Shown: positions 18,166-26,929, counted from the first letter of the stretch. The stretch is DNA of 43,143 bases from CAYWMD01 sp964458575 (GCA_964458575.1 CAYWMD010000055.1:1-43143), one strand, 5' to 3'. Translations and numbers: made by a program. The notes: a model not told the origin generated them from the letters alone.

Positions 18166-19092
18166 CTACGGTTGCCAAAGATTCGCGATCTGGCGGAAAG
18201 GAAGTTCGGTCGTGTTAAACCCGGCGGCCCAGAGGGCGGGATCAAAGGCCTTGGGATTGCCGCGGGCGCTCTGCCATCGGACGTGTCCGTCCGTGAAGAG
18301 CGCGTTGAGGCCGGCGATCCCTTTGTCCTTGTGCGGCGCCAGGCTTAATGACTGCATGATGTCAATCGAGATGCTCTTCCTGGGATTGAGCGCGGACAAT
18401 TTCAACGGGCCGGCAACTTCAGTCGTACCGTCCGCACGGTCCGCCCCGAGTTCGGCGCGAGTGTAATCGCGATTAGACAAGGTGGTGGTAATCATGGGCA
18501 GGCCAATGAAGGGTTGCGAAATGCCGGTGGTCCCGTTGGGCACCAGGTCAATCCGTTGCGGGAGGTAGGTGTAGCAGACACGCACCCGGCCCACGCTGCC
18601 GCTGGGATCCGTGGGCGGCACCGACGGCCAGGCGGCCACCTGGGTGTAATACTCGTAGGTGTAGGTGGAGTTCTGCTGGGCCTGGCTCGGGCAGTAGAAA
18701 ACTTTGGGGTTGGCGACGGCCTTGGTGCGCCACAACAGCCCCAAACCATAATATCCGGCATACACGTCCCCCGTGCCGAGCGTCACGAAGCACGGGTTGA
18801 GAGTCCGGCCAGGATTGCTGGCGCTCCAAAGAACGTACGGGGCGTAGTCCTGGCTGTCGGCGGCATACATGTTGATGCCCAGGCCGATCTGTCGGAGGTT
18901 GCTCGCGCAATTGACCCGCAATGATCGCTCCTTGGCCTTGGCCAACGTTGGCAACAACATCGCTGCCAATATCGCAATGATTGCGATGACCACGAGCAAT
19001 TCGATCAATGTGAACGCGCGTTTCGTGGGATGCAGTTCAACGATGGGCCCGCGATGCGCTGAGGTCGGCTCTCGAAGAGCGGCTAGGTTCAT
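18166..19092 (-). CDS. Prepilin-like secreted protein (type II pseudopilin N-terminus, DGH C-terminus)
   Basis: 308 residues from the ATG at 19092; a TTG at 19116 would add eight residues. After a basic leader the type IV prepilin signal follows (KRAFTLIELLVVIAIIAILA). Cleavage would fall between A26 and F27, with Glu at position 5 of the mature chain. The globular part has the N-x-R-Q-I-G-L pattern and ends with FTDGHVRW, the family hallmark near the C-terminus. This family is greatly expanded in Planctomycetes, Lentisphaerae and Verrucomicrobia. The proteins are presumably processed by a prepilin peptidase and handled by a type II secretion-like apparatus, but individual roles are unknown. 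No secretion genes lie nearby. Confidence 0.9.
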   Translation of the reverse strand: MNLAALREPTSAHRGPIVELHPTKRAFTLIELLVVIAIIAILAAMLLPTLAKAKERSLRVNCASNLRQIGLGINMYAADSQDYAPYVLWSASNPGRTLNPCFVTLGTGDVYAGYYGLGLLWRTKAVANPKVFYCPSQAQQNSTYTYEYYTQVAAWPSVPPTDPSGSVGRVRVCYTYLPQRIDLVPNGTTGISQPFIGLPMITTTLSNRDYTRAELGADRADGTTEVAGPLKLSALNPRKSISIDIMQSLSLAPHKDKGIAGLNALFTDGHVRWQSARGNPKAFDPALWAAGFNTTELPFRQIANLWQP

Positions 19093-19212
19093 ACTTCGCA
19101 AAGCATTGTACTGCAAAACTTGGGGCTTTCAAACCAGTTCTGTCCGGAGCGGGACGCAGGACCGACGGCGTCGGCAACGGCTGGCAGTTTTCCCCGGGCC
19201 GTTCCGTTCCGA

Positions 19213-19551
19213 CTACGGAATCGTGTCCAGGATGGACAACAATTGATTGGCCAGTTGCTTGACGTTGTCCGGCGTGGGTGCGTTGAGATCGGACTGGGCC
19301 TGCTGCAGCGCCTGATTGTAGGCGGATTGATACGCCGCGTGGGCCGCCTTGACCTGATCTTGCTGGGCCGGCGTTACGAATCCTGCGGCGACGCGATTAT
19401 TGTAGCGCACCATCGCCCAATCAATGTCGTTGCGGGTTTGCTTGAGCGCGTAGCCGCCGCCGGAGGTGGTCGCGCAACCGGCGACCAGGGTTAGGAGCAT
19501 TGCCGCCAGCGCGAGGACCAAGGTGCCCATTCGGAGAGTCTGATTTTTCAT
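19213..19551 (-). CDS. Small lipoprotein of unknown function
   Basis: 112 residues from the ATG at 19551, which puts the lipoprotein signal at the N-terminus; the frame is open further upstream. The hydrophobic signal ends in a lipobox LVAGC, with Cys26 as the lipidated residue. The mature part is short and helical, rich in Ala and Gln (for example AAHAAYQSAYNQALQQAQ). It is probably an envelope lipoprotein facing the periplasm. No family was recognised. It lies on the same strand as, and about 120 bases upstream of, the prepilin-like gene. Confidence 0.75.
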   Translation of the reverse strand: MKNQTLRMGTLVLALAAMLLTLVAGCATTSGGGYALKQTRNDIDWAMVRYNNRVAAGFVTPAQQDQVKAAHAAYQSAYNQALQQAQSDLNAPTPDNVKQLANQLLSILDTIP

Positions 19552-19618
19552 AATTATATGTCGGTGAGATTTTGTCTTGATGTTAGTCGTTCGCCCGACG
19601 CAGGGAAGCAAAAACGCG

Positions 19619-20344
19619 TCACTCTGTCAAAGCATCCTCGCCCAACAACGCTTTGGCCGCGTCTTTGCCGTAAAGGCCGCGATTGTTCTGGTTGAACTCA
19701 AATTTCAGGTGGACCTGGAGGTCCTGCAGCGAGATGAGTTTCCAGTGGACGGGGACGAAAACGGTTTTGCCGTCGCGCTCGATTTTTTCCAATTGAAACG
19801 CGAGCAGGAGATGCAACGCGTCGCGGGTCACCTTGGGTTGCTCGGACGGGGAGTAATAGAACGTGCGTTGGGTGGTATTGGCGGTGGCGGCGTTGTAGGT
19901 CTTCAATTCCACGTAGCACGGCAGCGGGCCGGCGATTTCGACGTCGGGATAACCGGTGGTCTGGGCTTTGCCGAGCGAATTGGTCGGCGTCTGGGCGTGC
20001 AGGCCAACCTCGCGCAACGCGGCTTTCAAGAATGGCTCCATGTGATTGCCGGCCTCGTTGGCCCGTGCGGTGGCGATGCCTTCCTGGCGCGCCTGATGGC
20101 CGGCGAGCTTCGCGGCGGCAAGGATCTTGTTTCGCAACTCGATATGCGTCGGGTTGCCCGGGTCAAAGTCGAGCACGCGATGGCGCGTCGTGGCTTCAAC
20201 CACCTGCTTAAACGGAATTTGTCGCGTTGGCGTGGTGAGTTCGGCGAGCGTGGTGCCCGGCGTGGAATTGGTTTCCGCCGTTGTGGCGAGTCGAGTCGCC
20301 ATCCAAAGCACGAATGTAATCCGGCCGAAAACGAGCTGGTTCAT
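19619..20344 (-). CDS. Putative type II restriction endonuclease (PD-(D/E)xK fold)
   Basis: This is a 241-residue protein. The core GYPDVEIAGPLPCYVELK has P133-D134, then E146-L-K148 twelve residues on, the spacing expected of a PD-(D/E)xK nuclease active site. Helical segments flank this core. The start codon overlaps the stop codon of the upstream methyltransferase gene by four bases (ATGA), which implies translational coupling and supports a restriction-modification pair. An ATG at 20302 would remove an oddly hydrophobic first 14 residues, but the overlap favours 20344. The recognition sequence cannot be read from the protein. Assignment as a nuclease rests on the motif and the neighbour; it could also be another PD-(D/E)xK DNA-processing enzyme. 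Confidence 0.7.
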   Translation of the reverse strand: MNQLVFGRITFVLWMATRLATTAETNSTPGTTLAELTTPTRQIPFKQVVEATTRHRVLDFDPGNPTHIELRNKILAAAKLAGHQARQEGIATARANEAGNHMEPFLKAALREVGLHAQTPTNSLGKAQTTGYPDVEIAGPLPCYVELKTYNAATANTTQRTFYYSPSEQPKVTRDALHLLLAFQLEKIERDGKTVFVPVHWKLISLQDLQVHLKFEFNQNNRGLYGKDAAKALLGEDALTE

Positions 20345-21660
20345 GGTTTGCGGAGCAGCACGATGCGATTGGTGTTTGTGCCTTTGGCCATATTTTGCAC
20401 CCCCCAGCAGTTGGCCGTCTTCGTGAATTTCTGGTCATTGATGAGCACCAGCACCGACGCAAAGCCCGCCGCGACCCCGCAAGGCAAAACGGTTTCCTCC
20501 AGTTTGGTCCTCCCGGCGTGAACTTCACCCACCTCAAACGCGACATGACCGCCGGGCTTCAAGACGCGATGCAATTCGTGAAAAACCCGTGTCATTACCG
20601 CAGCCCAGTCAGTGAGCTTCTTGGGTACGGTCAGCTTCACGGATTTGGGATCAATGCCAAGAAGCCAGCAGCGCAGCCAGTTATCGTCGGCGTATTGCAC
20701 CACGTCCAGGAACGGCGGCGAAGTGACGACGAGCGAAACGGAACTGGCCGGGAGTTCGTTGGTACTGGCGGCGGGCGCGTTGATAAAGCGAGCGTGGCCG
20801 GCGACCTGCGCCAGCGTGGTTCGAACGGCGGGCGAAACGTCCCCGAGCAGTTGCTTCGACTTCTTGAGGATGAGCTTGGCGATGTCGCGGCGGGGCGGGG
20901 TTTGTTGTCGCTTTTCGTTGATCTTGCGTTGCGACGCCACGGATACTGCTTGATTTGGCGGCAGCGTGTAAACGGAGAAAAACCCCGGCGAGTGGCCGGT
21001 GAGCCGGTTGAGGGCCACCAGGCAAAGCCAGTCGTCAACCGGATCGAGGGGCCCGGAATGCCGCGCGCCGAGGAAATACTTTTTCAACGCGCAAAGCTCA
21101 CGGAGCGTCTCGGGATGATAGAACACCAACAGGTCTTCCGGGAATTCGTCGTGGTCGGCCAGATTGAGCTGCTTCAAGCGCGCGGCGATTTCGTCGAGGC
21201 TCGGCGGACGAAGACGCGGGCGGGTGAAGGTGAGGCTGAGGGGATTAATGTCGTTGCCCCACGGAACACGACCGGACAGCGCCGCCTCCACCGGGGTCGT
21301 GCCGCGGCCCATGAACGGATCGTAAACCACATCGCCCGGTTGCGTGAGCCGTTCGATAAAGAACCGCGGCAGTTGGGGCTTGAAACAGGCACGGTAGGAA
21401 ACCTCGTGAAGCGAACTGGCCTGGCGCTGCCTGGCCGTCCAGAATTCGTTGATGAAGGTTGGTACTGCGTCGTCCGAACAGCGGGTGGAGATTTGGCGTG
21501 TGGCCTGACCGAACTCGCGAAAGCCGGCCAGTTCTTCCGCCAGGTTCGCAGGGGCCGCAGTGCGCGTCCAGATCAGCCGTTGACCGGTATCGGCCGGCGG
21601 AGTCGCGCCCGCTTTACCCCAATTGAGGGCCAGTTTGGCTTGTTCACAGGTCGGTGGCAT
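20341..21660 (-). CDS. Site-specific DNA methyltransferase, probably N4-cytosine
   Basis: 439 residues from the ATG at 21660; the frame stays open to a TTG at 21720. The AdoMet-binding motif I is YDPFMGRGTTPVEAAL (DPF near residue 114), followed by GNDINPLS. The catalytic motif IV is VVTSPPFLDVVQYAD (TSPPF at 313-317). TSPP[FY] is more typical of N4-cytosine than of N6-adenine enzymes. Motif I precedes motif IV, unlike the beta-class order of many N4-cytosine enzymes, and about 190 residues lie between them that could hold the target-recognition region. A late segment (VLKPGGHVAFEVGEV) fits a later strand of the methyltransferase fold. It would protect host DNA from the coupled nuclease. It is transcribed divergently from rpsP. 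Confidence 0.88.
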   Translation of the reverse strand: MPPTCEQAKLALNWGKAGATPPADTGQRLIWTRTAAPANLAEELAGFREFGQATRQISTRCSDDAVPTFINEFWTARQRQASSLHEVSYRACFKPQLPRFFIERLTQPGDVVYDPFMGRGTTPVEAALSGRVPWGNDINPLSLTFTRPRLRPPSLDEIAARLKQLNLADHDEFPEDLLVFYHPETLRELCALKKYFLGARHSGPLDPVDDWLCLVALNRLTGHSPGFFSVYTLPPNQAVSVASQRKINEKRQQTPPRRDIAKLILKKSKQLLGDVSPAVRTTLAQVAGHARFINAPAASTNELPASSVSLVVTSPPFLDVVQYADDNWLRCWLLGIDPKSVKLTVPKKLTDWAAVMTRVFHELHRVLKPGGHVAFEVGEVHAGRTKLEETVLPCGVAAGFASVLVLINDQKFTKTANCWGVQNMAKGTNTNRIVLLRKP

Positions 21661-21829
21661 CGTTTGCGTCGCCAGCAGACCAGCGTTTTGGGCCGTCGGC
21701 AAGTGGCGTTTTTGACCCAAATGAGTGCTTGCAACCCATGCGCGGGGTGTCTAACCTCTGCGTCCCTTTTGGGAAACGGCTTCCGGTTTTGCGAGTGCAA
21801 GACCGCGCGGCTGCGACGAAAGACAATTT

Positions 21830-22081
21830 ATGGCAGTTCGAATTCGCATGAAACGCATCGGCGCGAAAAATCAGCCGGTGTTCCGTATTGTTGTGGCCGA
21901 TGGCCGCAGTCCGCGCGATGGCCGGTTCATCGAGGAGCTGGGGACGTATTGGCCGCGCAAAAAGGATGACAACGTCACGTTGAATCTGGAACGGACGAAG
22001 TATTGGATCAGCAAGGGCGCGCAACCGAGCGACACGGTGGCCAGCTTCATCAAGAAGGCGGCCCGGGCGGCGGCGGCGTAA
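21830..22081 (+). CDS. rpsP: 30S ribosomal protein S16
   Basis: 83 residues, the usual length. The N-terminus MAVRIRMKRIGAKNQPVFRI and the following VADGRSPRDGRFIEELG are diagnostic of S16, an early-assembly protein of the 30S body. The order rpsP, KH-domain gene, trmD, rplS is the widely conserved bacterial arrangement, with only the 16S processing gene rimM missing between the KH gene and trmD. The next gene starts 18 bases downstream. Confidence 0.98.
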   Translation: MAVRIRMKRIGAKNQPVFRIVVADGRSPRDGRFIEELGTYWPRKKDDNVTLNLERTKYWISKGAQPSDTVASFIKKAARAAAA

Positions 22082-22099
22082 TCTTTTTATTTTCCGGCC

Positions 22100-22354
22100 A
22101 TGCAGGCCTTTCTCGAATACGTGGTCAAAGGTTTGGTCGCGCATCCCGACGCGGTGACGATTACGCCGGTGGAACGCCAGGGCGCCACGGTGTACGAACT
22201 GCGCCTCGATCCGCAGGACGTGGGGAAGATCATTGGCCGGCAGGGCATGACGATCAACGCGATCCGGTCGTTGCTGCTCGCGGGGAGCGCCAAGAAGGGT
22301 TTGCGCTGTTCGCTGGAGATTGTTGAGGACAAGCCGGCGCGGGCGGCGGGTTAA
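22100..22354 (+). CDS. khpA: KH-domain RNA-binding protein (KhpA-like)
   Basis: 84 residues forming a single KH domain. The nucleic-acid-binding loop is GKIIGRQGMTINAIR, matching the GxxG signature (GRQG). Members of this family bind RNA and in some bacteria partner with KhpB/Jag in controlling cell division and small-RNA function. It sits between rpsP and trmD, its usual place. A paired-hairpin repeat starts four bases after its stop codon. Confidence 0.93.
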   Translation: MQAFLEYVVKGLVAHPDAVTITPVERQGATVYELRLDPQDVGKIIGRQGMTINAIRSLLLAGSAKKGLRCSLEIVEDKPARAAG

Positions 22355-22357
22355 AGC

Positions 22358-22426
22358 TGGAGTTCAAGCTTTAGCTTGTCTGGCGAACGACGGTTCGACG
22401 GGAAGCAAGCTGAAGCTTGAACTCCA
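22358..22426. repeat. Paired-hairpin palindromic element between khpA and trmD
   Basis: Arms of 21 bases at 22358-22378 and 22406-22426 are complementary except at one position. Within each arm a 14-base segment (CAAGCTTTAGCTTG and CAAGCTGAAGCTTG) is itself palindromic, so either two small hairpins or one long stem can form. It ends seven bases before the trmD start codon. Confidence 0.85.
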
Positions 22427-22433
22427 ACCGAGC

Positions 22434-23099
22434 ATGAAAATTGACGTGCTCACATTGTTTCCCGCGATGTTCGTGGGGCCGCTGGATGAGAGCATTATCA
22501 AGCGCGCGCGCGAGGCGGGTCTGTTGGATTTGCGGTTGCACCAGTTGCGGGACTGGACGCACGACCGGCACAAGACCGTGGACGACCGTCCGTTTGGCGG
22601 CGGGCCGGGAATGTTGTTGAAGCCGGAACCGATCTTTGAAGCAGTGGAAAGTTTGAAGCGCGAGAACACGCGCGTGGTGCTGATGTCGCCCTCGGGGCGG
22701 CCGTTCCACCAGGGCATCGCCCGCGAACTGGCGCAGGTTGAGCATTTGCTGCTGGTCACCGGGCACTACGAAGGTTTTGACGAACGGATTCGGGCGGCGC
22801 TGGCAGACGATGAATTGTCCATCGGCGATTACGTGCTGACGAACGGTGCGCTGCCGGCGATGGTGGTGATTGATACGGTGGCGCGGCTGTTGCCCGGCGT
22901 GCTGGGGGACGACGAGAGCGCGACGGATGAGTCGTTCAGCCAGGGGCTGTTGGAATATCCGCAGTATACGCGGCCCGCGGATTTCCGCGGGATGAAAGTC
23001 CCGGACGTGCTGGTTTCCGGCAACCACGCGGAAATCGCCAAATGGCGGGCGGAACACGCGCATTTGCGGACGAAAGAGCGAAGACCGGATTTGTTGTAG
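22434..23099 (+). CDS. trmD: tRNA (guanine-N1)-methyltransferase TrmD
   Basis: 221 residues, somewhat shorter than the E. coli enzyme. I chose the ATG at 22434 because MKIDVLTLFPAMF is the standard TrmD start; an upstream in-frame start would read through the repeat. TrmD methylates G37 of tRNAs at N1 using AdoMet, preventing +1 frameshifting. The knot region is visible: GGGPGMLLKPEPIF, SPSGRPFHQ, GHYEGFDERI and LSIGDYVLTNGALPA. The stop codon TAG lies inside the next palindromic repeat, so the last residues may have been set by insertion of that element. Confidence 0.97.
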   Translation: MKIDVLTLFPAMFVGPLDESIIKRAREAGLLDLRLHQLRDWTHDRHKTVDDRPFGGGPGMLLKPEPIFEAVESLKRENTRVVLMSPSGRPFHQGIARELAQVEHLLLVTGHYEGFDERIRAALADDELSIGDYVLTNGALPAMVVIDTVARLLPGVLGDDESATDESFSQGLLEYPQYTRPADFRGMKVPDVLVSGNHAEIAKWRAEHAHLRTKERRPDLL

Positions 23100-23207
23100 C
23101 GCCGGTTTCCGAATCGGCTGTATCGCCGACTACCAAGTCGGCCGGCGCGACGAATGGTTTGCGGGTTTTGAAACCCGCGATACAGCAGACTTGGAAGTCT
23201 GCGCTAC
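23096..23207. repeat. Compound palindromic element between trmD and rplS
   Basis: Four 18-base imperfect palindromes lie at 23101-23118, 23125-23142, 23161-23178 and 23185-23202. Outer GTAGCGC (23096-23102) pairs with GCGCTAC (23201-23207). Inner GCTGTATCG (23117-23125) pairs with CGATACAGC (23178-23186). The element begins inside the trmD stop codon and ends 17 bases before rplS. Confidence 0.85.
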
Positions 23208-23224
23208 GCAGAAAGAATGAATTT

Positions 23225-23605
23225 ATGAACCAGGCATTGTTGGAAAAAATTGAATCGGAACAGTATCGGAAGGACAACGCCAAATTTGGCGTGGGTGACT
23301 CCGTGCGGGTGCACACCAAGGTCGTCGAAGGCGACAAGGAGCGCATCCAGATTTTCTCGGGCGTCGTCATCGGCAAGCGCGGACACGGACTGAACGAGAC
23401 GTTCACGGTGCGCCGCATCAGCTATGGCGAGGGCGTCGAACGCGTGTTCCCCTTGCACTCGCCGCGCGTGGACAAAATCGAGGTCGAGCGCGTGGGTCAC
23501 GTGCGCCGTGCCAAACTTACCTACCTCCGCAAGCGTCTGGGCAAGGGCGCCACGCTGGTGAAGGAGAAGGAAGAGAAAGCCGCCACGGAAGCGCCGGCGA
23601 AGTAA
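23225..23605 (+). CDS. rplS: 50S ribosomal protein L19
   Basis: 126 residues. I chose the ATG at 23225 because MNQALLEKIESEQ is a normal L19 start and the open frame upstream runs through the repeat element. Diagnostic segments are FGVGDSVRVHTKVVEGDKER, FSGVVIGKRG, ETFTVRRISYGEGVERVFPL and HSPRVDKIEV. L19 lies at the interface of the ribosomal subunits. A Lys/Glu-rich tail of about 15 residues follows the conserved part. A strong terminator lies about 20 bases after the stop codon. Confidence 0.97.
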   Translation: MNQALLEKIESEQYRKDNAKFGVGDSVRVHTKVVEGDKERIQIFSGVVIGKRGHGLNETFTVRRISYGEGVERVFPLHSPRVDKIEVERVGHVRRAKLTYLRKRLGKGATLVKEKEEKAATEAPAK

Positions 23606-23624
23606 GCAGAAACCACTTCGGCAA

Positions 23625-23650
23625 GGCGGGGCTGCGGCCTCGCCTTTTTT
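23625..23650 (+). terminator. Rho-independent terminator after rplS
   Basis: GGCGGGGC (23625-23632) pairs with GCCTCGCC (23637-23644), with one G-U pair and a TGCG loop. Six T residues (23645-23650) follow directly. It closes the rpsP-khpA-trmD-rplS operon. Confidence 0.8.
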
Positions 23651-23733
23651 GTGCGAGGCAACCGCGCGGCAACTCAACGGCTAGGGAATGCGCGGAAGCG
23701 CCGTGACCGAGATGTTTGATCGCCCGTATCAAT

Positions 23734-23762
23734 TTGACGCTTTGCCTGCATTCCCTTAGCTT
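23734..23762 (+). promoter_or_regulatory. Weak candidate promoter of secA
   Basis: TTGACG at 23734-23739 and TAGCTT at 23757-23762 are 17 bases apart. The -35 box matches well but the -10 box is poor. Because a terminator closes the preceding operon, secA should have its own promoter in this gap. Confidence 0.3.
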
Positions 23763-23784
23763 CCGCACGCTCATTTGAGGCAAC

Positions 23785-26700
23785 ATGGCAGGATTCTTTA
23801 AACGAATATTCGGGACCAGGAACGATCGCGAAGTCCGCAAGCTCCGCCCGCTCGTTGGGAAAATCAACGAGATCGAGGCTGGCTTGGGCGGGCTTTCCGA
23901 CGATGACCTGCGCAAGAAGACCGCGGACTGGAAGGCGGAACTCTCGCAAATCCAGGACAAGGCCGAACTGGCCGCCAAGTTGAATGAAATTCTCCCGGAA
24001 GCGTTCGCCGTCGTTAAAAACACCTGCCGCCGGCTCACCGAACGCAAGACCGAGGTCATGGTGCGTGAACATCCGCTCCTGTGGGAAATGATTCCCTTTG
24101 ACGTGCAACTCATCGGCGGCATGGCGTTGCATCAGAACAAAATCGCCGAAATGGCGACCGGCGAAGGCAAGACGCTCGTCGCCACGATGCCGGTTTATCT
24201 CAATGCGCTCACGGGTCGCGGGGTGCACGTCGTGACGGTGAATGATTACCTGGCCGCGCGCGACGGCGAGTGGATGGGCGCGGTGTATAAATTCCTCGGC
24301 CTCACGGTGGGTTGCATCCTGCACGACCAGCCGCCGAATGTCCGCCGCGAGCAATACAACTGCGACATCACCTACGGCACGAACGCGGAGTTTGGTTTCG
24401 ATTACCTGCGCGACAACGGCATGGCCACCCGCAAGGAGGAACAGGTCCAGCGCGGGCATTACTTTGCCATCGTGGACGAAGTGGACTCGATCCTGATTGA
24501 TGAAGCCCGCACACCGCTCATCATCAGCGGTCCGTCCGTTCACACTTACGACGAGCAATACGGCCAGTGGAAACCGCTCGTCGAATCCATCGTCCGCGCG
24601 CAGGAACGGTTGTGCGCCCGGTTTCTCTCCGAAGCCGAAGCACTGATCAAAAAGCTCCGTCCCGCCGACGGCTCCAATCCGAAGGACCCGCAGGCGCTCG
24701 AAAACGAAATCGGCCTGTTGCTTTTCCGGGTGAAATCGGGTCAGCCGAAGTCCGAGGGCTTGATGAAGTTGCTGGAGGAGCCGGAAAACCTGAAGCTCAT
24801 GAACCAGGCCGAGCTTCGGCTGCACGCGGACCAAAAGAAGGTCGAGCTTTACGCGGAGAAAGAGCAGTTGTTCTTTGCGATTGACGAGAAGAGCCACGAA
24901 GCCGACCTCACGGAGAAGGGGCGGAACTTCATGAGCCCGAAGGATCCGGACGCATTCGTGCTGCCGGACCTGCCCACCTTGCTGAACGAAATTGATTCGA
25001 CCGGGGACGCCGACGCCGCGAAGCGTGCCGAGGCCAAGGCCAAGGTGCAGGCTGATTATCAGACCAAGGCGCAAAAGATCCACGCCATCTCGCAATTACT
25101 GAAGGCCTACTGCATCTACATCCTGGATGTGCAGTACATCGTCGAGAACGGGAAAGTCGTCATCGTGGACGAACACACCGGACGCAAAATGACCGGCCGG
25201 CGTTGGAGCGATGGCCTGCACCAGGCCGTCGAGGCGAAAGAAGGCGTGGAGATCGAGCGCGAAACCCAGACGCTCGCCACCATCACGATCCAAAATTACT
25301 TCCGCCTCTATCAAAAGCTCGCGGGCATGACCGGCACGGCGGAAACCGAGGCGTCCGAATTTTTCGACATCTACAAACTGGGCGTGCTGGTGATTCCCAC
25401 CAACCGCCCCATCGCCCGCAAGGACGCGAACGATTCGGTCTATAAAACCAAGCGCGAGAAATTCAACGCCGTCCTCAACGAAATCAAAACCGTCCACGCC
25501 CTGGGCCGGCCGATTCTCGTCGGGACAATTTCGGTCGAGGTCAGCGAACAGCTCTCGCGCATGTTGCAGCGCGAGAAACTCATTCACTCCGTCCTCAACG
25601 CGAAATATCACCAGCAGGAGGCGGAAATCGTCGCGCGGGCCGGCCAGCGCGGTTCGATCACCATCGCCACGAACATGGCCGGTCGTGGCACCGACATCAA
25701 ACTCGGCCCCGGCATTGCGGAATTGGGCGGCCTGCACGTGCTCGCCACCGAGCGGCATGAGGCGCGGCGCATTGACCGGCAGTTACGCGGCCGCTGCGCG
25801 CGGCAGGGCGACCCCGGTTCCTCGCATTTTTATATTTCGCTTGAGGACGATTTGATGCGGTTGTTCGGTTCCGACCGCATCGTGAAGTACATGGAGAAGA
25901 TGGGCCTCGAAGAAGGGCAGGAGCTTGAGCATTTCATGCTCAACAAGTCCATCGGCCAGGCGCAGAAACGCGTGGAGCAGCACAATTTCCAGATTCGCAA
26001 ACGCACGCTCGAATACGACGACGTGATGAACAAACAGCGCGAGGTCATTTATGGCTTTCGCAACGAGATCATCAACTCCGACGACGTGCGCGACCGGCTC
26101 ATGGATATCCTGGAGGAAGTCGTCATTCAGAAAGTCACCGAGTTCACAAAAGAGGAATTCGACGAGAAGGAATGGCAGGTGCGGCAATTGGCCGACTGGG
26201 TGAACCTAAATTTCCCGCTCGGCGTGCCCGAAGCGGAAATTGTCAAGGCGGCGCAATCCGGGACGGAAGAACCGATTGAGGGTTCGGTTTATGAAGACTT
26301 AAGCCCCGCGCAATTTGCCGTCTGCAATTTCATCACCGACGCCATCCGCAAGGCGTATGACGTGAAGATCGGGTATGAAGAGCCGGACAAGCTGGCCGTG
26401 GTGGAGCGCTACACGATCCTGAGCGCGATTGACAAGTTATGGCAGGAGCATCTTTACGAGATGGACAGCTTGCGTTACAGCATCGGCTTGCGCGGTTACG
26501 GTCAGCGCGACCCGCTCATCGAATACAAGGCCGAAGCCTACAAGATTTTCGACGAGTTGATGGTCAACATCAAAACCGAGATTTGCCACAACATTTTCCG
26601 CAGCGCCTCCAGCTTGATGGCGTTCGAGAACTTCCTTCGCAACGTGCCCCAGCAAACGCTGCATCAATCCGCCAGCGCCTTTGGCAGTGGCGGCACCAGC

Positions 26701-26862
26701 ACGGGCACTTCCCAACCGCAGCAAAAGCCCAGTGACGTTGTCAGTGAAGCCGCCGCTGCCGTGGAGAAGGCCAAGCCTGTCCGCACCGGGCCAAAGGTCG
26801 GCCGCAACGATCCGTGCCCGTGCAACAGCGGCAAGAAATTCAAGCATTGCTGCGGGCGGTAA
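23785..26862 (+). CDS. secA: Preprotein translocase ATPase SecA
   Basis: This is a 1025-residue protein, the motor that drives unfolded preproteins through SecYEG. Walker A is ATGEGKT (near 124-131) and the DEAD-type Walker B is in VDEVDSILIDEART. The second helicase domain has TNMAGRGTDIKLG and RQLRGRCARQGDPGSS. The C-terminus is a SEC-C zinc motif with C1011, C1013, C1022 and C1023 (DPCPCNSGKKFKHCCG), which binds SecB or ribosomes in other bacteria. It is longer than the E. coli protein because of extra charged sequence between the Walker B region and the ENGKVVIVDEHTGRKMTGRR segment, as in several Bacteroidetes and Verrucomicrobia. This SecA would export the many signal-peptide proteins encoded in the window. 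Confidence 0.98.
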   Translation: MAGFFKRIFGTRNDREVRKLRPLVGKINEIEAGLGGLSDDDLRKKTADWKAELSQIQDKAELAAKLNEILPEAFAVVKNTCRRLTERKTEVMVREHPLLWEMIPFDVQLIGGMALHQNKIAEMATGEGKTLVATMPVYLNALTGRGVHVVTVNDYLAARDGEWMGAVYKFLGLTVGCILHDQPPNVRREQYNCDITYGTNAEFGFDYLRDNGMATRKEEQVQRGHYFAIVDEVDSILIDEARTPLIISGPSVHTYDEQYGQWKPLVESIVRAQERLCARFLSEAEALIKKLRPADGSNPKDPQALENEIGLLLFRVKSGQPKSEGLMKLLEEPENLKLMNQAELRLHADQKKVELYAEKEQLFFAIDEKSHEADLTEKGRNFMSPKDPDAFVLPDLPTLLNEIDSTGDADAAKRAEAKAKVQADYQTKAQKIHAISQLLKAYCIYILDVQYIVENGKVVIVDEHTGRKMTGRRWSDGLHQAVEAKEGVEIERETQTLATITIQNYFRLYQKLAGMTGTAETEASEFFDIYKLGVLVIPTNRPIARKDANDSVYKTKREKFNAVLNEIKTVHALGRPILVGTISVEVSEQLSRMLQREKLIHSVLNAKYHQQEAEIVARAGQRGSITIATNMAGRGTDIKLGPGIAELGGLHVLATERHEARRIDRQLRGRCARQGDPGSSHFYISLEDDLMRLFGSDRIVKYMEKMGLEEGQELEHFMLNKSIGQAQKRVEQHNFQIRKRTLEYDDVMNKQREVIYGFRNEIINSDDVRDRLMDILEEVVIQKVTEFTKEEFDEKEWQVRQLADWVNLNFPLGVPEAEIVKAAQSGTEEPIEGSVYEDLSPAQFAVCNFITDAIRKAYDVKIGYEEPDKLAVVERYTILSAIDKLWQEHLYEMDSLRYSIGLRGYGQRDPLIEYKAEAYKIFDELMVNIKTEICHNIFRSASSLMAFENFLRNVPQQTLHQSASAFGSGGTSTGTSQPQQKPSDVVSEAAAAVEKAKPVRTGPKVGRNDPCPCNSGKKFKHCCGR

Positions 26863-26929
26863 ATGGCGTGGGCCGCCCGCGGTCGAAAAACCTCTTGCTA
26901 CTGGCACGGCTCTGGCTTAGAAAGCCGCC

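Noticed and set aside
20395..21969. 524-codon plus-strand open frame opposite the methyltransferase gene and running into rpsP
   Set aside because: The minus-strand frame has methyltransferase motifs I and IV, and the plus frame would overlap rpsP out of phase.
23042..23224. N-terminal extension of L19 through the palindromic element
   Set aside because: The L19 family starts at MNQALLEKIE, and the extension would be a translation of the repeat element overlapping trmD.
23674..25095. 473-codon minus-strand open frame opposite secA
   Set aside because: It is a shadow of secA, whose motifs are complete on the plus strand.
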